Positions 33,997 through 64,000 are shown, numbered from the stretch's first letter. The stretch: 64,000 bases of DNA from Mastacembelus armatus (GCF_900324485.2 NC_046634.1:3117501-3181500), one strand, 5' to 3'. Made by a program: numbers and translations. The notes: generated from the sequence alone by a model not told the origin.

Positions 33997-35979
33997 GTCC
34001 TTTCCTTTGAGTGGGAGGGGGCTCCCCACCCGTGAACACAAAACCGGACAGGATAATGGGGGGGCTGCTATCGCTGTGACATCACATCCTGTTCCTGTGC
34101 TGACGGGTGGTGCCCACGAGCACCTTTACCTGCAAAAAGGTGTGCTGGTGTCAAAGAAGCTACAAGATCCCTACTCTTTTCTATTTCCTATGGGTGATTT
34201 TTGAGATGAGTAAATGGTCATTATTGAGAATGTACAGGAGGAAATATAGACAAAAAAGTAAGCTAGCTGATGTACTGCAACTCTAATACTTTTTCATTTC
34301 ACTCGTATGTGCCATATGCTGTTTTCAGGGTGGGCTGACGGGTGAGACGAGTCCTCACACATCCTGTTGCCTCTCTGTGTGGACTGTTGCAGGTCTTAAA
34401 GGGACGACTGCAGGAATGAGACAGGATGGGTCCACTTAAGGGGATGGATTCAGCAGAGGCCTCTCAACAGCTCTGAACATGGTAATGTTCTGTCATGTGC
34501 ACAGGGGTTTTTGGTCTCTACCTTTGGTGCTAAGTGTTGAGTCCTCAGTTTCACTTTAATTAGTCTGTCACACCTAAGATGCTATAACCGCTCTGAGCCA
34601 CATAAGACACAGGCTGAATAGAACCCCTCATAATGAGCGAGCTGAACTTAATGTTTAAAATTGTTGGCTGAGTTTGAGTAATGGTGCTACTGTGTCACAT
34701 CAACTGTAAATAAGAAGTAGCAAAACTGCCCTTATGTTGTACACTCATTGGTAGATTCATGTTTAACCTTGGCCTGTGTCAGTATGTGTGTATCAGTAAA
34801 TATGCCTGTGGAAACAGTCCTTAGGCACCAGTCATCGTCTGCTGACATAACACTGAAACAGTTTGCTCCATAAAGGAGATTAGTGTGATGCATGCAATGC
34901 TACAGCCTGAATGTGCTGTAGCAGATACAATGGACTGACCCATTAATGACACTGGTATTGACTGAACAATACTGGAATTAGTAATAATCGCATTAGGCAT
35001 AGGAAAAACACTGCTGATAAATATTGCATGTATCAATGATCAGTCTGAGGAATTCTGCATCCATCCTTTTATATTCATCTCAGCAGCATCAGCATACATG
35101 CTTTTTCCCTTATCTCATAACACTGTCACAGCAGCAGCAGTCTTCTCATGTGGATGAGTAAAATCTAAAAACAATAATTATACCAATTCTCATTAACATC
35201 TTTCCAAAAGCCTAGCTGCATAAAAGAAAATTAAACCGATATTTGTGGTTTCCATCAGTGACCTTGGTTTAGAGAAGCTGGAGAAAACTCAGACCACAAT
35301 CTAGAAAGTGTCCCTTGGTGTTGGTGACTGCACATTATAAAGATGCCAGTTGCCAAGTGTAGTAGCAGTGTGTAGCCCTGACAGGAACTCAGATAGCATC
35401 AGCATTATACAACACGCTACTCTGTCCCAGTCTCCTCATATCAGCCTTTCAGACTCCATCTCCCTTAGAGTCTAATCTGAGCAGTCAGCTGATGCTCTGA
35501 TTCAGAGTGACCTACAACCACAGCTGCAGTAAAAATGTCATATTCAGATGTTAGCTAAGTTCCCTCTTTCTGAAAAACTGTACCCTGGCTGTCACAGTGG
35601 AGAGGAATAGCTTTTTTGACTTTCTTCACTGCCTCCATTTGCGATGCCTTAACGCATCTGCCCTCAGTCCACGGGCCAAACCGGACAGGGCCTGAGGGCT
35701 CGCTTTGAAAGAAACGGGACATGGGAATCAGCATGTGACACTGAGTGGACCCGAGATCTCATCTGCACCAGCTCTAACAACAGAATCTGTTCGGACAAAT
35801 GTACATTTTAAAGACTCTTTAATGGGCAGCAAACGTACAGTCACACAAAACACGCCCTAAGAACTTTTAATGAATCATCTGGAACTACTCTCCAATTCGG
35901 CTAGACTTGAACAGACAATAAATATTAGAAAGACTTTAAAATAAAAGCCTCGCCAACAGTAGCTACCATGTGTAATAAC
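33997..35979. other. TRAK2 5' intron or upstream DNA
   Basis: Non-coding, no convincing exon on either strand; probably the first TRAK2 intron, since a CpG-rich stretch lies beyond it. The block at 33940-34140 is G+C-rich with the start exon. Confidence 0.4.
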
Positions 35980-36270
35980 AGCGTTACTGAGCGTTTCCTC
36001 GCCTGTGGCCGACGGTGACCGCTGCGTAACGGCAACAACCACCACGAGCTCAAACCGGCAGCATCTCTCGCGCGATCGGCTTTACAGAAATAAAATACCG
36101 ATATTGATTTGTCATAAAATTTACCCCAAATCCAGCGGTGCATGCGGTTATCTGTCAATCCCTTCACCGAAACCTTCACGTTAAATAACAATGGAAGGGA
36201 AGGGAGGGAGGTGGCGAGAAGCTCCACGAATCATCAGCGTGCGACGGTAAGAGCTCGATGACGTTTGTCT
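35980..36270 (-). promoter_or_regulatory. CpG-rich region, likely TRAK2 promoter
   Basis: CpG dinucleotides cluster here (CTCGCGCGATCGG, ACGGTGACCGCTGCG) against a CpG-poor background. It lies upstream of TRAK2 and about 1 kb from the STRADB start, so it may act in both directions. A possible donor for a non-coding TRAK2 exon is near 36,122. Confidence 0.4.
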
Positions 36271-36959
36271 TAAGCGACAGATATCTGTATCAAATTAAAA
36301 GCCCTGTCAAAATATCAAATTCTCGCAGCTCTGGTTCTGGAAATAATGCGGTTCGGTGATAAAGAGGGAAGCTCGGTACACGTGGCAGAAGCGGTGTCGG
36401 TATGAACTTCAGAAACCAAACGTCGTTTAGGATATCAGGCTTCCCTTTGCATTTTCACTTGTTTACTTCGAAGCTCCAGCGTCTGTTTCAGTAAGAAAAA
36501 AAGGTAAACAGCTTCTTCATTGCAGGTCATTTCAGATAAATACCATCAAATAATTAGTCTTCACATTAATGCCACAGCCTCGCACATACATACAGTTAAT
36601 AAGGACGCTTTTTAATCTAATTTAGCATGTCGGGATCTAAAAACCAACACGCCATGAGATAAAATAGCAGTTTGTGTTCCTGCTAATACACAGCTTTAAA
36701 TGACGACATTAAGGGTCACTGAATAATGTTTGTGTCCTGTGATTAAACAAAGATGGCTGCAGTTAATTTAACCTTGGAGTGGAGTTGATCTGTGATATTA
36801 CTGCGATACATGGACTGTAGTCAGGACAGTGGGTCTTATTGCACAGCTGTCAGCATCACTTCCATTTAGTACGTGAACAAATGATCGTCTGCATGAGAAA
36901 ATGAGACTGCTCACTGGGGGTGTATGGTGCTATAACCGAACTTTTTTTCCCCATCTCCC

Positions 36960-37195
36960 TCGGTCAATTCCCCATCAGTTTCTCTAGCCCAGCTGATGCG
37001 GCCAGGTAAGCAGCAGGCAGGGGATGAATGGCTGAGGTTGGATGGATGCTGGCTGCTTTCCATCTAGTCTAGTGGGGGGGGGGATCCTTCGTGTGTCTGC
37101 GCTTCGTCCTCCTGTCTCCCTCCATCGCGGTCTCCTGCAGCCTGCGAGCGGATGAACACCAAAGCCTGTGATTTTACCGCCGCCAAAAGGACTCC
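36960..37195 (+). promoter_or_regulatory. STRADB promoter and 5' leader region
   Basis: G+C- and CpG-richer stretch ending at the STRADB ATG. An upstream ATG at 37152 is out of frame with the main start and its frame overlaps it, so it could dampen translation. Confidence 0.35.
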
Positions 37196-40100
37196 ATGTC
37201 TTTCTTGGTAAGAATATCACGCTGCATGGATTTTACCTGTATGTATAGGCACGAACCAGTGGGCTCATATTTCCTCTGGTGGGATACAGTGCAGTCAGTC
37301 TATATTTGATAAATACAAATATACCATTATTCTTTAGAGATCACCTGTTAAAGCAGGTGATCAGTGTAGAAGTAACAGCTTTTTTTCTTTCTTCTTATAC
37401 ACATAATATGACCTTACACAGATTGGAAACTATCAGATATTAACATGCACTCCTTACATCTAATGGCTGCATCTGATTATTTATGCAGCTCTTATCTTGC
37501 TCTGTTGGGACACATCAGACAGTCATCTGCCTCTTTGTTGCCTATTATCATCACTCTAATTCTCTCACCACTCACCACTTCCAATAAAATGGCCTGTGAG
37601 TGCCTTCACAGACCATATTTCCCGACGCTTGCTTCTCTGCCTCATCTCTGACCCTCCCACCCTCCCTTGGGTAGTGTATCACCAGCTGCCCTCCACTCCC
37701 GAGCTCTGTGTTTCCTCTCCACTCCTCTTTGCCCTGCAGGGCATGTCTCACCTGTGCTCCTCCCCCTTCACCAGGACTGTTCCTGCATCTCCCACACTCA
37801 GGTCCAGCCCATGGACATAGAGGAGCGCTATGAGGACACCAGCCACCAGTTCCTGGTCAGTAGCCAAGACACTGTCAGCATGAAGACAGGCGTCACGCTG
37901 ATGCTCTTCCATCATATCACCATTATCCATTTATCATGTCTCTGGAGCTGTTTAATCCCTAACTTCAAGTTGCTGAAGACAGTGATGGTTGGAATAACAT
38001 TGCAGCTGTTAAAACAGTCAGTAATGTTTAAAAGGGTGCTCTAGCAATTTAGTACTGCACATCCATAAAGTTTTAGAATTCATAACAAACAGATTAAAAC
38101 CAGAATAGTCAAAAACTTTTAAGTCTTCAATAATGGGAAGGCTTCAGAAACACTGCATACTACAATTCCCATAATTCAGTTATTTTTTCATCAGTCCCTT
38201 TATGCCTGGTGAATTTCCATGTGTCACATTTCCAGAGTTTTTGTTATGAATTTGGCATCACAAACCAAAGTCAACATAACTCTCATGGCCTCCTTTTCAA
38301 GGTTGGCTGTCCAATGATAATCTTCTCCAACTACAATGACTGATAATGTATTGCTAATGGGTAAGGTCATGTCCTGATGATAAGTGAGAGCCAAATTCCC
38401 CCAACCCCCTCCCTTGGCCACATCATTTGCTCTGCTCGCTGTCACGGTGCCACCCCTTGGTCACCATCGTCCCCTCACACGTTACCTCACAGCAGCGGTG
38501 CCTTAACACATCTGCACATTTTACCTCGTTTGTGGCAGGAGATGTCTGTGGGCAAGATTTTTACAGTGCCACAGCATAGATGATTAGGTTGTAGCCCATA
38601 TGCTTTATGTGGTTGTTGTTAACATGGGTAACTACACAGTTAACTGTCTCAGGTAGAGTTTATTTTGTTCCAAATCAAATGTCTGTCCTGCTTTTTGTTT
38701 TGAAACGTAATTCATTTCCACCCCACTTGCTTCAGCTGACATTGGTCCAAACCTGCGACAAGCGTATTTAGTAGGTTTCTGGTACTTTGCGTGTTGATGT
38801 GTTGCCTCTGCATTAAACATTTCTGTTGTATGTCTCCTGTCATTGATTTGATTACATGTCTGTATTTTGAAAATGTGTTACTGAATTACTTAGTTTTCTA
38901 CTCCCTTATATTTGAGGTCCTTTAATTGGATAAACTATGTTCATGGGGTGTGTGTATGTGTGTGCGTCTCTGTAGAGTTGTGATGGTTCTGAATACACTC
39001 TGCAAGGGCCAGCAGGTGGTGATGACATCACAGGGCTGTCAGCCAATCCTGCCCACTACCAGCTACTGTCTGAGCTGGGTGAGAACACCACAACATACGG
39101 TCGAATCAGACCATTACAGCAGTCAAGGACACTGCATGGAGTTGATGTTGCACCTATTTTCCCTCCTTAATCTTCTCAAAACAGTAAGGTGACTTCAAGT
39201 CGACTGACTGTGTTACAGGAAGGGGCTTCAATAACCTGAGCCAGGTGAGCATGGCACGGCACGTCCCCACCGGCCAGCTGGTGGCTGTCAAACAGACCAA
39301 CCTGGACGATTGCACTGAGGAGGAGCTGCTGCAGCTCATGGTGAGCTCTCTACAATTAAAGGATGTTGTAGCTGAGCACATGTGGTTCTAAAAGCATTTG
39401 TTTCCCCAGAACGAGGTTTTGCTGTCCAGGCTTTTTCGTCACCCTAACCTGCTGACCTCTCGCCTGGTCTTTAGCTCCTGCTGCCAGCTGTGGGTCCTCA
39501 TGCCACTCATGGCCTACGGTCAGCTGCTACCACAGCTTGCTTTGTTTTGTTTTTAATATCCTGCTGCTTTTCCTTGAGAATTACCTGCGTATCTTCTTCC
39601 CTCTCGTCTTTCCTCAGGCTCTGCAGACACCTTACTGAGGACATATTTCCCCGATGGAATGAGTGAATCCCTGATAGCGTACCTGCTGTACGGTGTGCTG
39701 AAAGCATTGGAGTACCTACACCGGATGGGCTACGTTCACCGGTTAGTGGGAATAGATGAAAAGATATGAATACATAGAGGGTTTTGTATTTTAACGCCTT
39801 TCTTGTTCCCACTCATTCCTCTGCTGTCAGCGGGGTGAAGGCGAGTCATATCCTGCTGTCAGCGGAGGGGCACGTCTACCTCTCAGGACTCCACAGTGTT
39901 TACAGTATGATGCGTGAGGGGAAGAGGATGAGGGTGGTGTTCGACATGCCCCATCACAGCCCAGCCTTGCTGCCCTGGCTCAGCCCTGAACTACTGCGCC
40001 AGGTCAGGACTGCATAGATAAAGTCTGATACCTTTCTGTTCCTCACTGTATATTTATGCAAACAGCAAAAGCTGAGTATTAGCTGGGGAGGCGTGGGATT

Positions 40101-41265
40101 TCCAAAGTGACTTCAGCTTATAAAAATGTCAATGCATATTTCAGAAAGCAATGCTGCTGCAATGTTTTCTTCCCACTTATTCTAATGATCTCTGTGTCTC
40201 CTGTCCCCATGGTGCTGTCCTCATTAGGACCTGCATGGTTATGGAGTAAAGTCAGATATCTACAGCTTAGGTATTGTGGCATGTGAGCTGGTAAGTGGCA
40301 GGGTGCCTTTCCAGGACATGCCACCCACTCAGGTAATGAAAATGGACTTACTTAACTTTAAAAGGGCTATTTCACCCAAACTACAGTATGTCCACTGTTC
40401 GAATCCCCCTGTTCAGATGTTGCTCCAGAAGCTGCGTGGCTCCCACTGCTGCCTACTGGATGTGGCTCCTTTCCCACTGGGTGAGCTGGGGGGGCTGAAG
40501 GTGTCTCGGTCTGGGGTGGATTCTGGTATTGGTGAGAGCGTGGCTACTGGAAGCCTGACACACAGCGCCACTGCTCCTCCCACCGACCGACCTCAGAGCC
40601 CGGGACCCAAAAACCACTCGGCGACCCTGCACAACCTGGTCCAGCTGTGTCTGCAGCAGCAGCCAGAACGCAGGTCTTTACATTAAAGGAAGAGTCAGCT
40701 TTATTTGTCTGTTGGTCAGATATGATTGCATTCACATACAGTAAAAACACCATAACAAGAATCAGTGAGTGCTCTGTTTTTCTCTTCTATAGACCATCAG
40801 CATCTACACTGTTGACCCATGCCTTCTTCAAGCAGGTGGGTTTGCAAATCTGGAAAAAAATATAATCTTACAGAGAAAAGCTTAGTTATTGTAATAAAGG
40901 AAACTCTGCACACATCATTTAATGTGTAAAGAAATTTCAGTGCTTTCAGTGTTTAGATTACAATTAAATATTATTAAAATAAAATATGTACTTGTCCGAC
41001 TTTAGTTCTCGACAGGATACAGTTAATGACTGGATGACTGTCAGCCTCAGCTATACTTTAAGGTCAGGCTGTGTCTGAGAACAGTTGTATTGTTCTGTGA
41101 CAGGTGAAGAGACACACCAGAGACTCCTTCCTCAGCCTCATGTACCCAGCAGTGCCCCTCACCAGCCCAGGGGACCCTCCAATATCCTGCCCCCCCGCCC
41201 CATCCTGCCACGGTCCGTCATCGCCAAGTGCCGACCCTCCTGAAGCCGTATGGGACTTCTCCTAA
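37196..41265 (+). CDS. stradb: STE20-related adaptor beta (STRADB pseudokinase)
   Basis: Predicted 429 residues (human 418). Exons: 37196-37207, 37775-37855, 38976-39078, 39219-39340, 39410-39518, 39618-39741, 39831-40002, 40228-40332, 40417-40673, 40793-40835, 41104-41265. The tiny first exon encodes MSFL and joins [10 protein letters not shown], matching human MSLLDCFCTSRTQV, which fixes the start. STRAD proteins bind and activate LKB1 together with MO25. The fold is a kinase domain, but catalysis is lost: HRD is HRG and DFG is LSG, while the VAVK lysine stays. [23 protein letters not shown] and VPFQDM are near-identical to human. The [10 protein letters not shown] insert is also kept. The protein ends WDFS rather than the WEF tail used for MO25 binding. 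Confidence 0.95.
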
Positions 41266-42885
41266 ACCCCCCACCCTCCTCCCCACTCTGTCCTCAAATC
41301 TCCAAATCCCGACTAGAAAGCCAAACACAAGACAATCGAAGCAAAGCAATGAGGCCAAATTCTACTGTGCTTTTATTTTTTATTATTAACCCGACTCTCT
41401 GAGCCTTTTTTAAATAGTTTTATAGCTGTTTTTATATGTTTGTCTGATGCATATGGTCAGATTTTTGAGGTTTCAGCTGGCATCATGAACAGTGAGTACG
41501 CTAAATGTGGGTTAATGACCGTGAAAGTGCTAGATTGAAGAAGCTTCTCTGGTTAATAGTGGACTATCACATGATAACATATTCACCAACTGATTATACT
41601 TATGCAACTATGAATTAAAGGAAAAGTCCACCTGGAAATACTTAAAAACAGCTATTTGTGCTGAACAGTTTATGTCTAGGCATTCTTGTTGTTTCCATGG
41701 TGTTATTTTCATATTTCCATGGATCATAGTCATTTTTTGTTTGACTATTTTACTTGTCGTCAAACATAGACGCCCTTGTTATCTGAAGCTAAAATAAATA
41801 CGTAAATACACAAAAACATTCAATCTTAAAAGGTACTGATAAAATAAGACACTATATAAGAGTGGAGTTTTCCTCACAAGTGCTATACTGTATTCTTACT
41901 GTGAATAGTGAATACTGAGGTACATACAAGGAGATTTACACAATATATGTGCATATATACTTATCTGTATTAAGGAACAAGGAGGTGTGAGCTGTAATTT
42001 GAGTACACATGCTTCAAGTCAGAACTCTAACCTATCTGAACAAACACAAACACATATTTTTAGATTCAATTCAATTCCGTGTTTTCTGTTTAACATTTCC
42101 CGTTAACAAGAGCAGCGGTTCCTAAACAGTAGGATTAAGTCCCAAACTGACATGTACGCAGTATTTAGTATATTGAAATTATAATTGTACACACTATGTT
42201 AACTTTAGACTTTATTGCCTTGGATATTTGATTTTCCCCACAAGTTCCCAAGTTGCTATGTCCCCAGTGTTTGGAAAACTGGCCCAAATCAAATATGTAA
42301 ATATGTTTTTGCTGTATGTTTGAACATATATGCAGACACTGTTCATGTATAGTCTTTTAAACATATTTCCACATATTTGCCTGTGAGTAAATAGGACAAG
42401 CCAGAGACTGGGACTCAGAAAAACAGCACACAAGCAAAAGTGTTTATCTATGTTTCATGTAGGAGTTAGAAACCATCAGTAGGAACAGTGGGTGAAACCC
42501 TTCCCTGCCCTGATCATCAGTGATGCGCCTAAAAAGCGGAATGTTTCTGCTGTGCTGTGTGACCACTTATCCAACAATGCCTTTGTTTTAATGAAACCTG
42601 GTCATCTGTCTGTAACTGTGATTAAATGTACTGTGTATGGAAACTGTGGTTTACGGTACATATCAAACATGGTAGCTGTATGAGCCTTATATATATTCAC
42701 ATGTATTATAAATAATGTATATGTACATATAAATTTGACTTCTAAACTTCCTGTTAGCCTTAATAGATGCTTTTTAAAGTTTGGGATACCTGAAACAAAT
42801 GCAATGCTTGGAAGCAGAAGATATGCTGCTGTTTTTAACTGTTTTTTATTTTGTTGTTTGTATACATCATCATCTGTGAATGGCT
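41266..42885. other. STRADB 3' UTR and convergent intergenic DNA
   Basis: AT-rich, non-coding. AATAAA at 41793-41798 is a likely STRADB signal. The unknown minus-strand gene ends at 42886. Confidence 0.5.
41793..41798 (+). terminator. Likely polyadenylation signal of STRADB
   Basis: AATAAA 528 bases after the stop in AT-rich DNA. Confidence 0.45.
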
Positions 42886-44811
42886 TCATTGTGATCTGCT
42901 GCTGATGCAGGAGGAGAGCAGCGTCCTCAGTATCCTGGCCACAGACAAGAACATCCTGATGACGGCAGGGCACGTCTGGCTGCTTGATGGCAGGGCTGTT
43001 GATCCCTGCTCCACTGATGTGTTAGCCTCACAGGCTGGAGCAACTTTTCTGCTCCTCTTGTTAAAAAACCTTTTATCTATCTTCACATGGCTACTGGTTT
43101 CTCTCATTGGCTTCTGCAGCTGTGCTTTTAACGTTTGGACAACAGCTTCCTCAAAAACCCCTTCAGAGGACACCATGGCTGCCTGCAGCAGCTTTGCAGA
43201 CCCAAACTTTTGACAGAGTTGTTCAAAGACGTGGATATGGATGTTTTCGGCAGTCTGTGGGAGAGTGGAACTTAATTCCTCCACACCCCTCTCTGTCAGA
43301 CGTGCCCACATCCCATAAAAGTCCACGTCTAATACAGATGTCCTCGTGGAGACAGCGACATGCTCCACCAGCTTCCAAAGAAAGCGGGTGACAAAGGTCT
43401 TAACTCTTAGATCTTGCTGTAGCTGCTCCTCTGTAAAGCTGACAGGGCTCTCTGACCACTGACAGGATGACAGGACTGAAGTCTGGCTGCTTGAGAAATA
43501 GCTGAACGTTTCAGTGTAGTCCTCAAAACTTGTCACCTCGTCTGGATGTGAACATTCTGGGAAATCACTGTCCAGGTTGACTGGGTTAGCAGTTGACTCA
43601 AACAGGGCCATCCTGCACCTCCTCAGTATGTTGGTGACATGGTGAACCATCTCCTTGATATGAGATGCACGACTTTGTAACTCAGCAGTAGACTCCTGTA
43701 GCTGCTTCAAACAGAGCGGTCCACTGATTAGAGCCAGTGAGCAGTTCACCCTCTTCTTCACCTCTGCTGCGAACAGCTCCACCAATTTGTCGGAGTCGTG
43801 GGACTTCTCCTGGACAGCTCGCACTGCTGCACCAAAGCAGAGGTGAAAGGAATTTCCTAGGCTGGCTTGGATATCTTCCTCTGTCACTCTGTAATAATTT
43901 CTGCCTCTTAAAAACACAGTCACATATTAGTCAGCTGATAAGTCAACACTGGTACCTGATGACTGACACCAGAATCAGATGGAAAATATTGTAATATACA
44001 GTATTGATCAATTTTGGACTCTAATAATCTTGAGTTTACAGGAAGCCATGTCCAGTATGGCCATTTGAGAAGAAGGTGCAGGTGAATGAAAGTGTTCGGC
44101 CGTGAAAGTGTTTGATTTACATTGTGGTTGAAGTGTTGGTGGAGCTGCTGGAACCACCCCTGGCAATCTGTCTGTGCAGCCTCGTAAGAACCTGAGGTGC
44201 CACAACTTCCAGGATCAAGACGCTGATCACTTCTACAATCTCTTGACACATTGTGGAAAGCAGAGTGATCACGTCCCCGTCAGTGTGTCCAGCAGTCAAC
44301 CTCCTCCACTGCCTGAAAGAAACATTTTAACCCATGTGTGTGTAAACACGTGTGTGTGTGTGTGGGTTTTGTCATCGAGTCTGCTGCTGGCTTGCCTAAT
44401 TAACTTCTTACTCATCTGTGATATGTTGTAGAAATGTGATAACCACTGGTTCAAAGATCTGGGATGTGAGCAGAGGCATGTCCAAATCACTGCACCACAG
44501 GTCTTCTGGTTCACCTGATGAACTCTGGAAAGAAAAACAAGCAGATTTTAGCTTCTCATTGGGATGTGCCTGTAAAAAAAATAAATAAAACTACATGTTT
44601 ATGTGACAGCACTGTTGACAGTTGTGACTGTGGGTGCTCTGCATAAATCACAAACTCTCTGAAAAATTAAAACTATCAATACCTGATCCAACATAACTCT
44701 CCACACATAATATTTCATGCAGTCTTCATTGAGCATTTACAAATATTCAATTAAGTAAGTAAACTGATAGAAGATAAAAGATGAAAACTTTCTCCCAGCC
44801 CCACTTGTGTA

Positions 44812-44864
<53 letters not shown>

Positions 44865-44936
44865 CTGAAGGCTAGATGTTCTTACCTCCATGTTGAACGA
44901 TTTATGCATTTGAGGACAATATGATATTTTCTCCAT
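42886..44936 (-). CDS. Unrecognised four-exon gene, predicted 458-residue protein
   Basis: Exons in order: 44936-44886, 44524-44412, 44312-44121, 43906-42886. Lengths total 459 codons with consistent phases (0, 2, 2), and the last exon is open for 340 codons, so this is very likely a real gene. I do not recognise the family. Visible features: a start MEKISYCPQMHKSF; a predicted helical stretch rich in Val/Leu/Ile at about residues 75-105; a segment NYYRVTEEDIQASLG near residue 121; many Leu/Val heptad-like positions, suggesting an all-helical fold; a basic patch (KRFFNKRSRK) near residue 400; and a short hydrophobic C-terminal stretch. No signal peptide or clear membrane span. The acceptor before exon 4 (TTTAAG) is weak. 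The start could be longer if an upstream exon exists. Confidence 0.72.
44816..44863 (+). repeat. GT microsatellite
   Basis: About 24 uninterrupted GT units in the first intron-side flank of the unknown gene (intron 1). Confidence 0.95.
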
Positions 44937-45221
44937 GTGCGTTATTCCTCTGTGGTTTTCTCAGTGGAGGTCTGTGTAGATCTGTGGCTCTAGAACAGAA
45001 TTCACCAGAAAGAACCAGAACATCACAGTTACAAGTGGGCATCTACACACACGTTTGTATAGTTATCTTTGTGAGGACATTATGCCTTAGCCTAACCTTG
45101 ACTATCTCAACTCAGTGTTTCATACACCCCAGCCTTTACCCTAATACTCTCACATGTAGTTATTCTGTGCATTGATCAATGGGGCTTTATGGCTGCAGTG
45201 ATGAGGTAGTTCTGCAGTTTG

Positions 45222-45235
45222 TCCACTAGGTGGAA
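45222..45235 (+). promoter_or_regulatory. CTCF-like motif between the unknown gene and NBEAL1
   Basis: CCACTAGGTGGAAC differs from the CTCF core by about one base. It sits between two divergently read genes. Motif only. Confidence 0.25.
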
Positions 45236-45819
45236 CAACAACATCAAGACTGCGATCAAAACCCAGCCATTAGCAACCACGTACGTCCACATCGACAACG
45301 TAAAGAGGAAAAATTGTCGCAAACACAACGACTATTGTGGGAAAAAAATAAAAGCAAATATTTCAGTGCTGTTTTTATAAATAGGTTACAAACTCAACTC
45401 GTAAACTACATTAAAACTGTATTTATGAGTATAATTGCTTGGACGGTAATATTTTGAAGCAGTTCCTGCTGTGTATTAATGTTCAGTCTTTTTTATTAGT
45501 TGCATGAAAAGTGTTTTTCCTGCTGCAATATTTGCAGACACCTTCATATTTCACTGTTAATACAGGGTCATTTCCGTTTTGTCAAACCAATGACACCCTG
45601 TAGTTAATCTTTTGCACCGATTTGTTTTTTCAATTTTGAGACAACTACTGGGTGGTTTAATAATGGATCTTTGAAAACACAGTATGTTTATTCAGACTTT
45701 AGTTTTGACTTTTGGATGAGCTGAGACAAAAACAATATTTTATGTGATGGTTAGACCCGAGGTGTTGTTTTTAATCATGCTTGTGCAGAGTGGTTGTATT
45801 ATTTTGAAAATAGTCGAGC

Positions 45820-46200
45820 CGTCCGGAAGTGGCTGTCGGTGGTCCTCTCGGTGTCGTCGTTGGCAACGGGACTCTGGAAGCGGCCTCAGTGACAGTCGGT
45901 CTTTTCGGTACACAGGTGAGCGGTCTCCCGGGTCTCGGTGGTCGTGATCCGTGTCCCCAGGTTTTCTCAGGTGTGTTCTCCCTGAGCGAGGCTTCGATAG
46001 CCGGGCTGGCTGCTGAGGACGACGCGTTTCTGTCACACGAGTGGGAGGAGGAGGAAAGGGAGGCTAAAAAACGCAAATGGGATTTTTTTTGACAGCTCCT
46101 CTTTAAGCGGCTCGGTCAGGTAAGGCCCTGTACAGCTGTCACAGCACGGCCAGGTCGAGTTGTAGTTTATGTTCGCCGCCCCGAGCGGAGCAGAAAGCTG
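45820..46200 (+). promoter_or_regulatory. CpG island, likely NBEAL1 promoter and 5' UTR exon
   Basis: Dense CpG (CGAGCCGTCCGG, GTCGTCGTTGG, GACGACGCG) with overlapping open frames on both strands, which G+C-rich DNA gives by chance. It lies 430-800 bases before the NBEAL1 ATG and about 1 kb from the divergent unknown gene. Confidence 0.55.
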
Positions 46201-46628
46201 ACGTTACGTCTGATGATGTGCGTTTGGCCGAGGAGCTCAAAGTGCACAGGGAGACGTGTTTGTTGCCGCTGCTTCGCCGTTTTGTTTTGGCGTTTGGCGC
46301 TTTTGTTTTGAAAATATCTGCTTCTATATCGTGTATTTGTCTGTTTTGTTGTCATTGATAGCGTAAACACTGCCGGGAATACCCCCAAGAAGAGCCGAAG
46401 AAGTGGAAGTACAGGCCCAGCTGCACCAGGTCCACTCCCGGACTGACTACACAACCCTCCCGTGCCATGGAATAATTTTTTGGGGGGGGGACTTTCAGCC
46501 AGAACTCGTCAACCATCGCCCCTTTTCGGGTGTTGAGCATTGGGAGCCGAGCTGACTGAAAACCATGAAACAGCCAGGGAAGTGACCTCTGCGGACAGTA
46601 GAGCCTGAGGGACCCCCTCACTGGCACC

Positions 46629-63902
<17,274 letters not shown>

Positions 63903-64000
63903 GTGAGGCTGATGTTTATAGCATGTGTTTCTGTGTTGGAGTAACACTTTAATCATATTTTTACTAAGGGGCTAGACTGTTGTATATGAATATACAGTAG

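Noticed and set aside
37152-37207. Upstream ATG (MNTKACDF) as the STRADB start
   Set aside because: It is out of frame with exon 2. The second ATG gives MSFL joined to [10 protein letters not shown], matching human STRADB.
45744-46092. Overlapping open frames on both strands of the CpG island before NBEAL1
   Set aside because: G+C-rich DNA lacks stop codons by chance. Neither frame has recognisable protein features, and the position fits a promoter with a 5' UTR exon.

Overview
This is a 64 kb piece of a vertebrate nuclear genome, most likely a ray-finned (teleost) fish. All real genes are spliced, with GT-AG introns and AATAAA signals. There are long CA/GT microsatellites and LINE scraps of a fish-like type. 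Gene content resembles human chromosome 2q33 (CPO, TRAK2, STRADB, NBEAL1), mixed with a TRIM gene and one gene I do not recognise. Gene identities come from remembered protein families; no database search was run. Exon borders were placed by hand from splice sites and reading phase, and the exon lengths add up to intact frames for every host gene listed.

Positions 1 to about 18,010 hold a tandem array of carboxypeptidase O (cpo) genes on the plus strand. Copy A (1-2120) lacks its first two exons because the window starts inside it. Copy B (7025-10051) and copy C (14808-17814) are complete nine-exon genes. Units 1 and 2 are almost identical over about 7.6-8.1 kb. They carry the same passengers downstream of cpo: an antisense NUDT15 remnant (exons 2 and 3 only), a possible terminal-inverted-repeat element, and LINE fragments. 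The copies are open but differ at key pocket residues: copy B has Ala where the substrate-carboxylate Arg145 should be, and copy C has Ser where the specificity Arg255 should be.

Positions 18,520-23,716 (plus) hold a 16-exon TRIM E3 ligase gene with RING, two B-boxes, coiled coil and SPRY. Eleven consecutive phase-1 exons, all multiples of three, lie between coiled coil and SPRY. It converges tail-to-tail on TRAK2 (CDS 33,996-25,918, minus), a mitochondrial motor adaptor, which shows a second possible first exon. STRADB (37,196-41,265, plus), a pseudokinase partner of LKB1, follows in head-to-head orientation. An unrecognised four-exon gene (44,936-42,886, minus) converges on STRADB. A CpG-rich promoter region near 45.8-46.2 kb then leads into NBEAL1 (46,629 to beyond the window end, plus), of which 20 coding exons (1044 codons) are present, including a 10-glutamine run.

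The large spaces are introns or UTRs (NBEAL1 intron 1 is 7 kb) with microsatellites and no other coding signal. No RNA gene, CRISPR array, endogenous retrovirus or other virus-like element was recognised.
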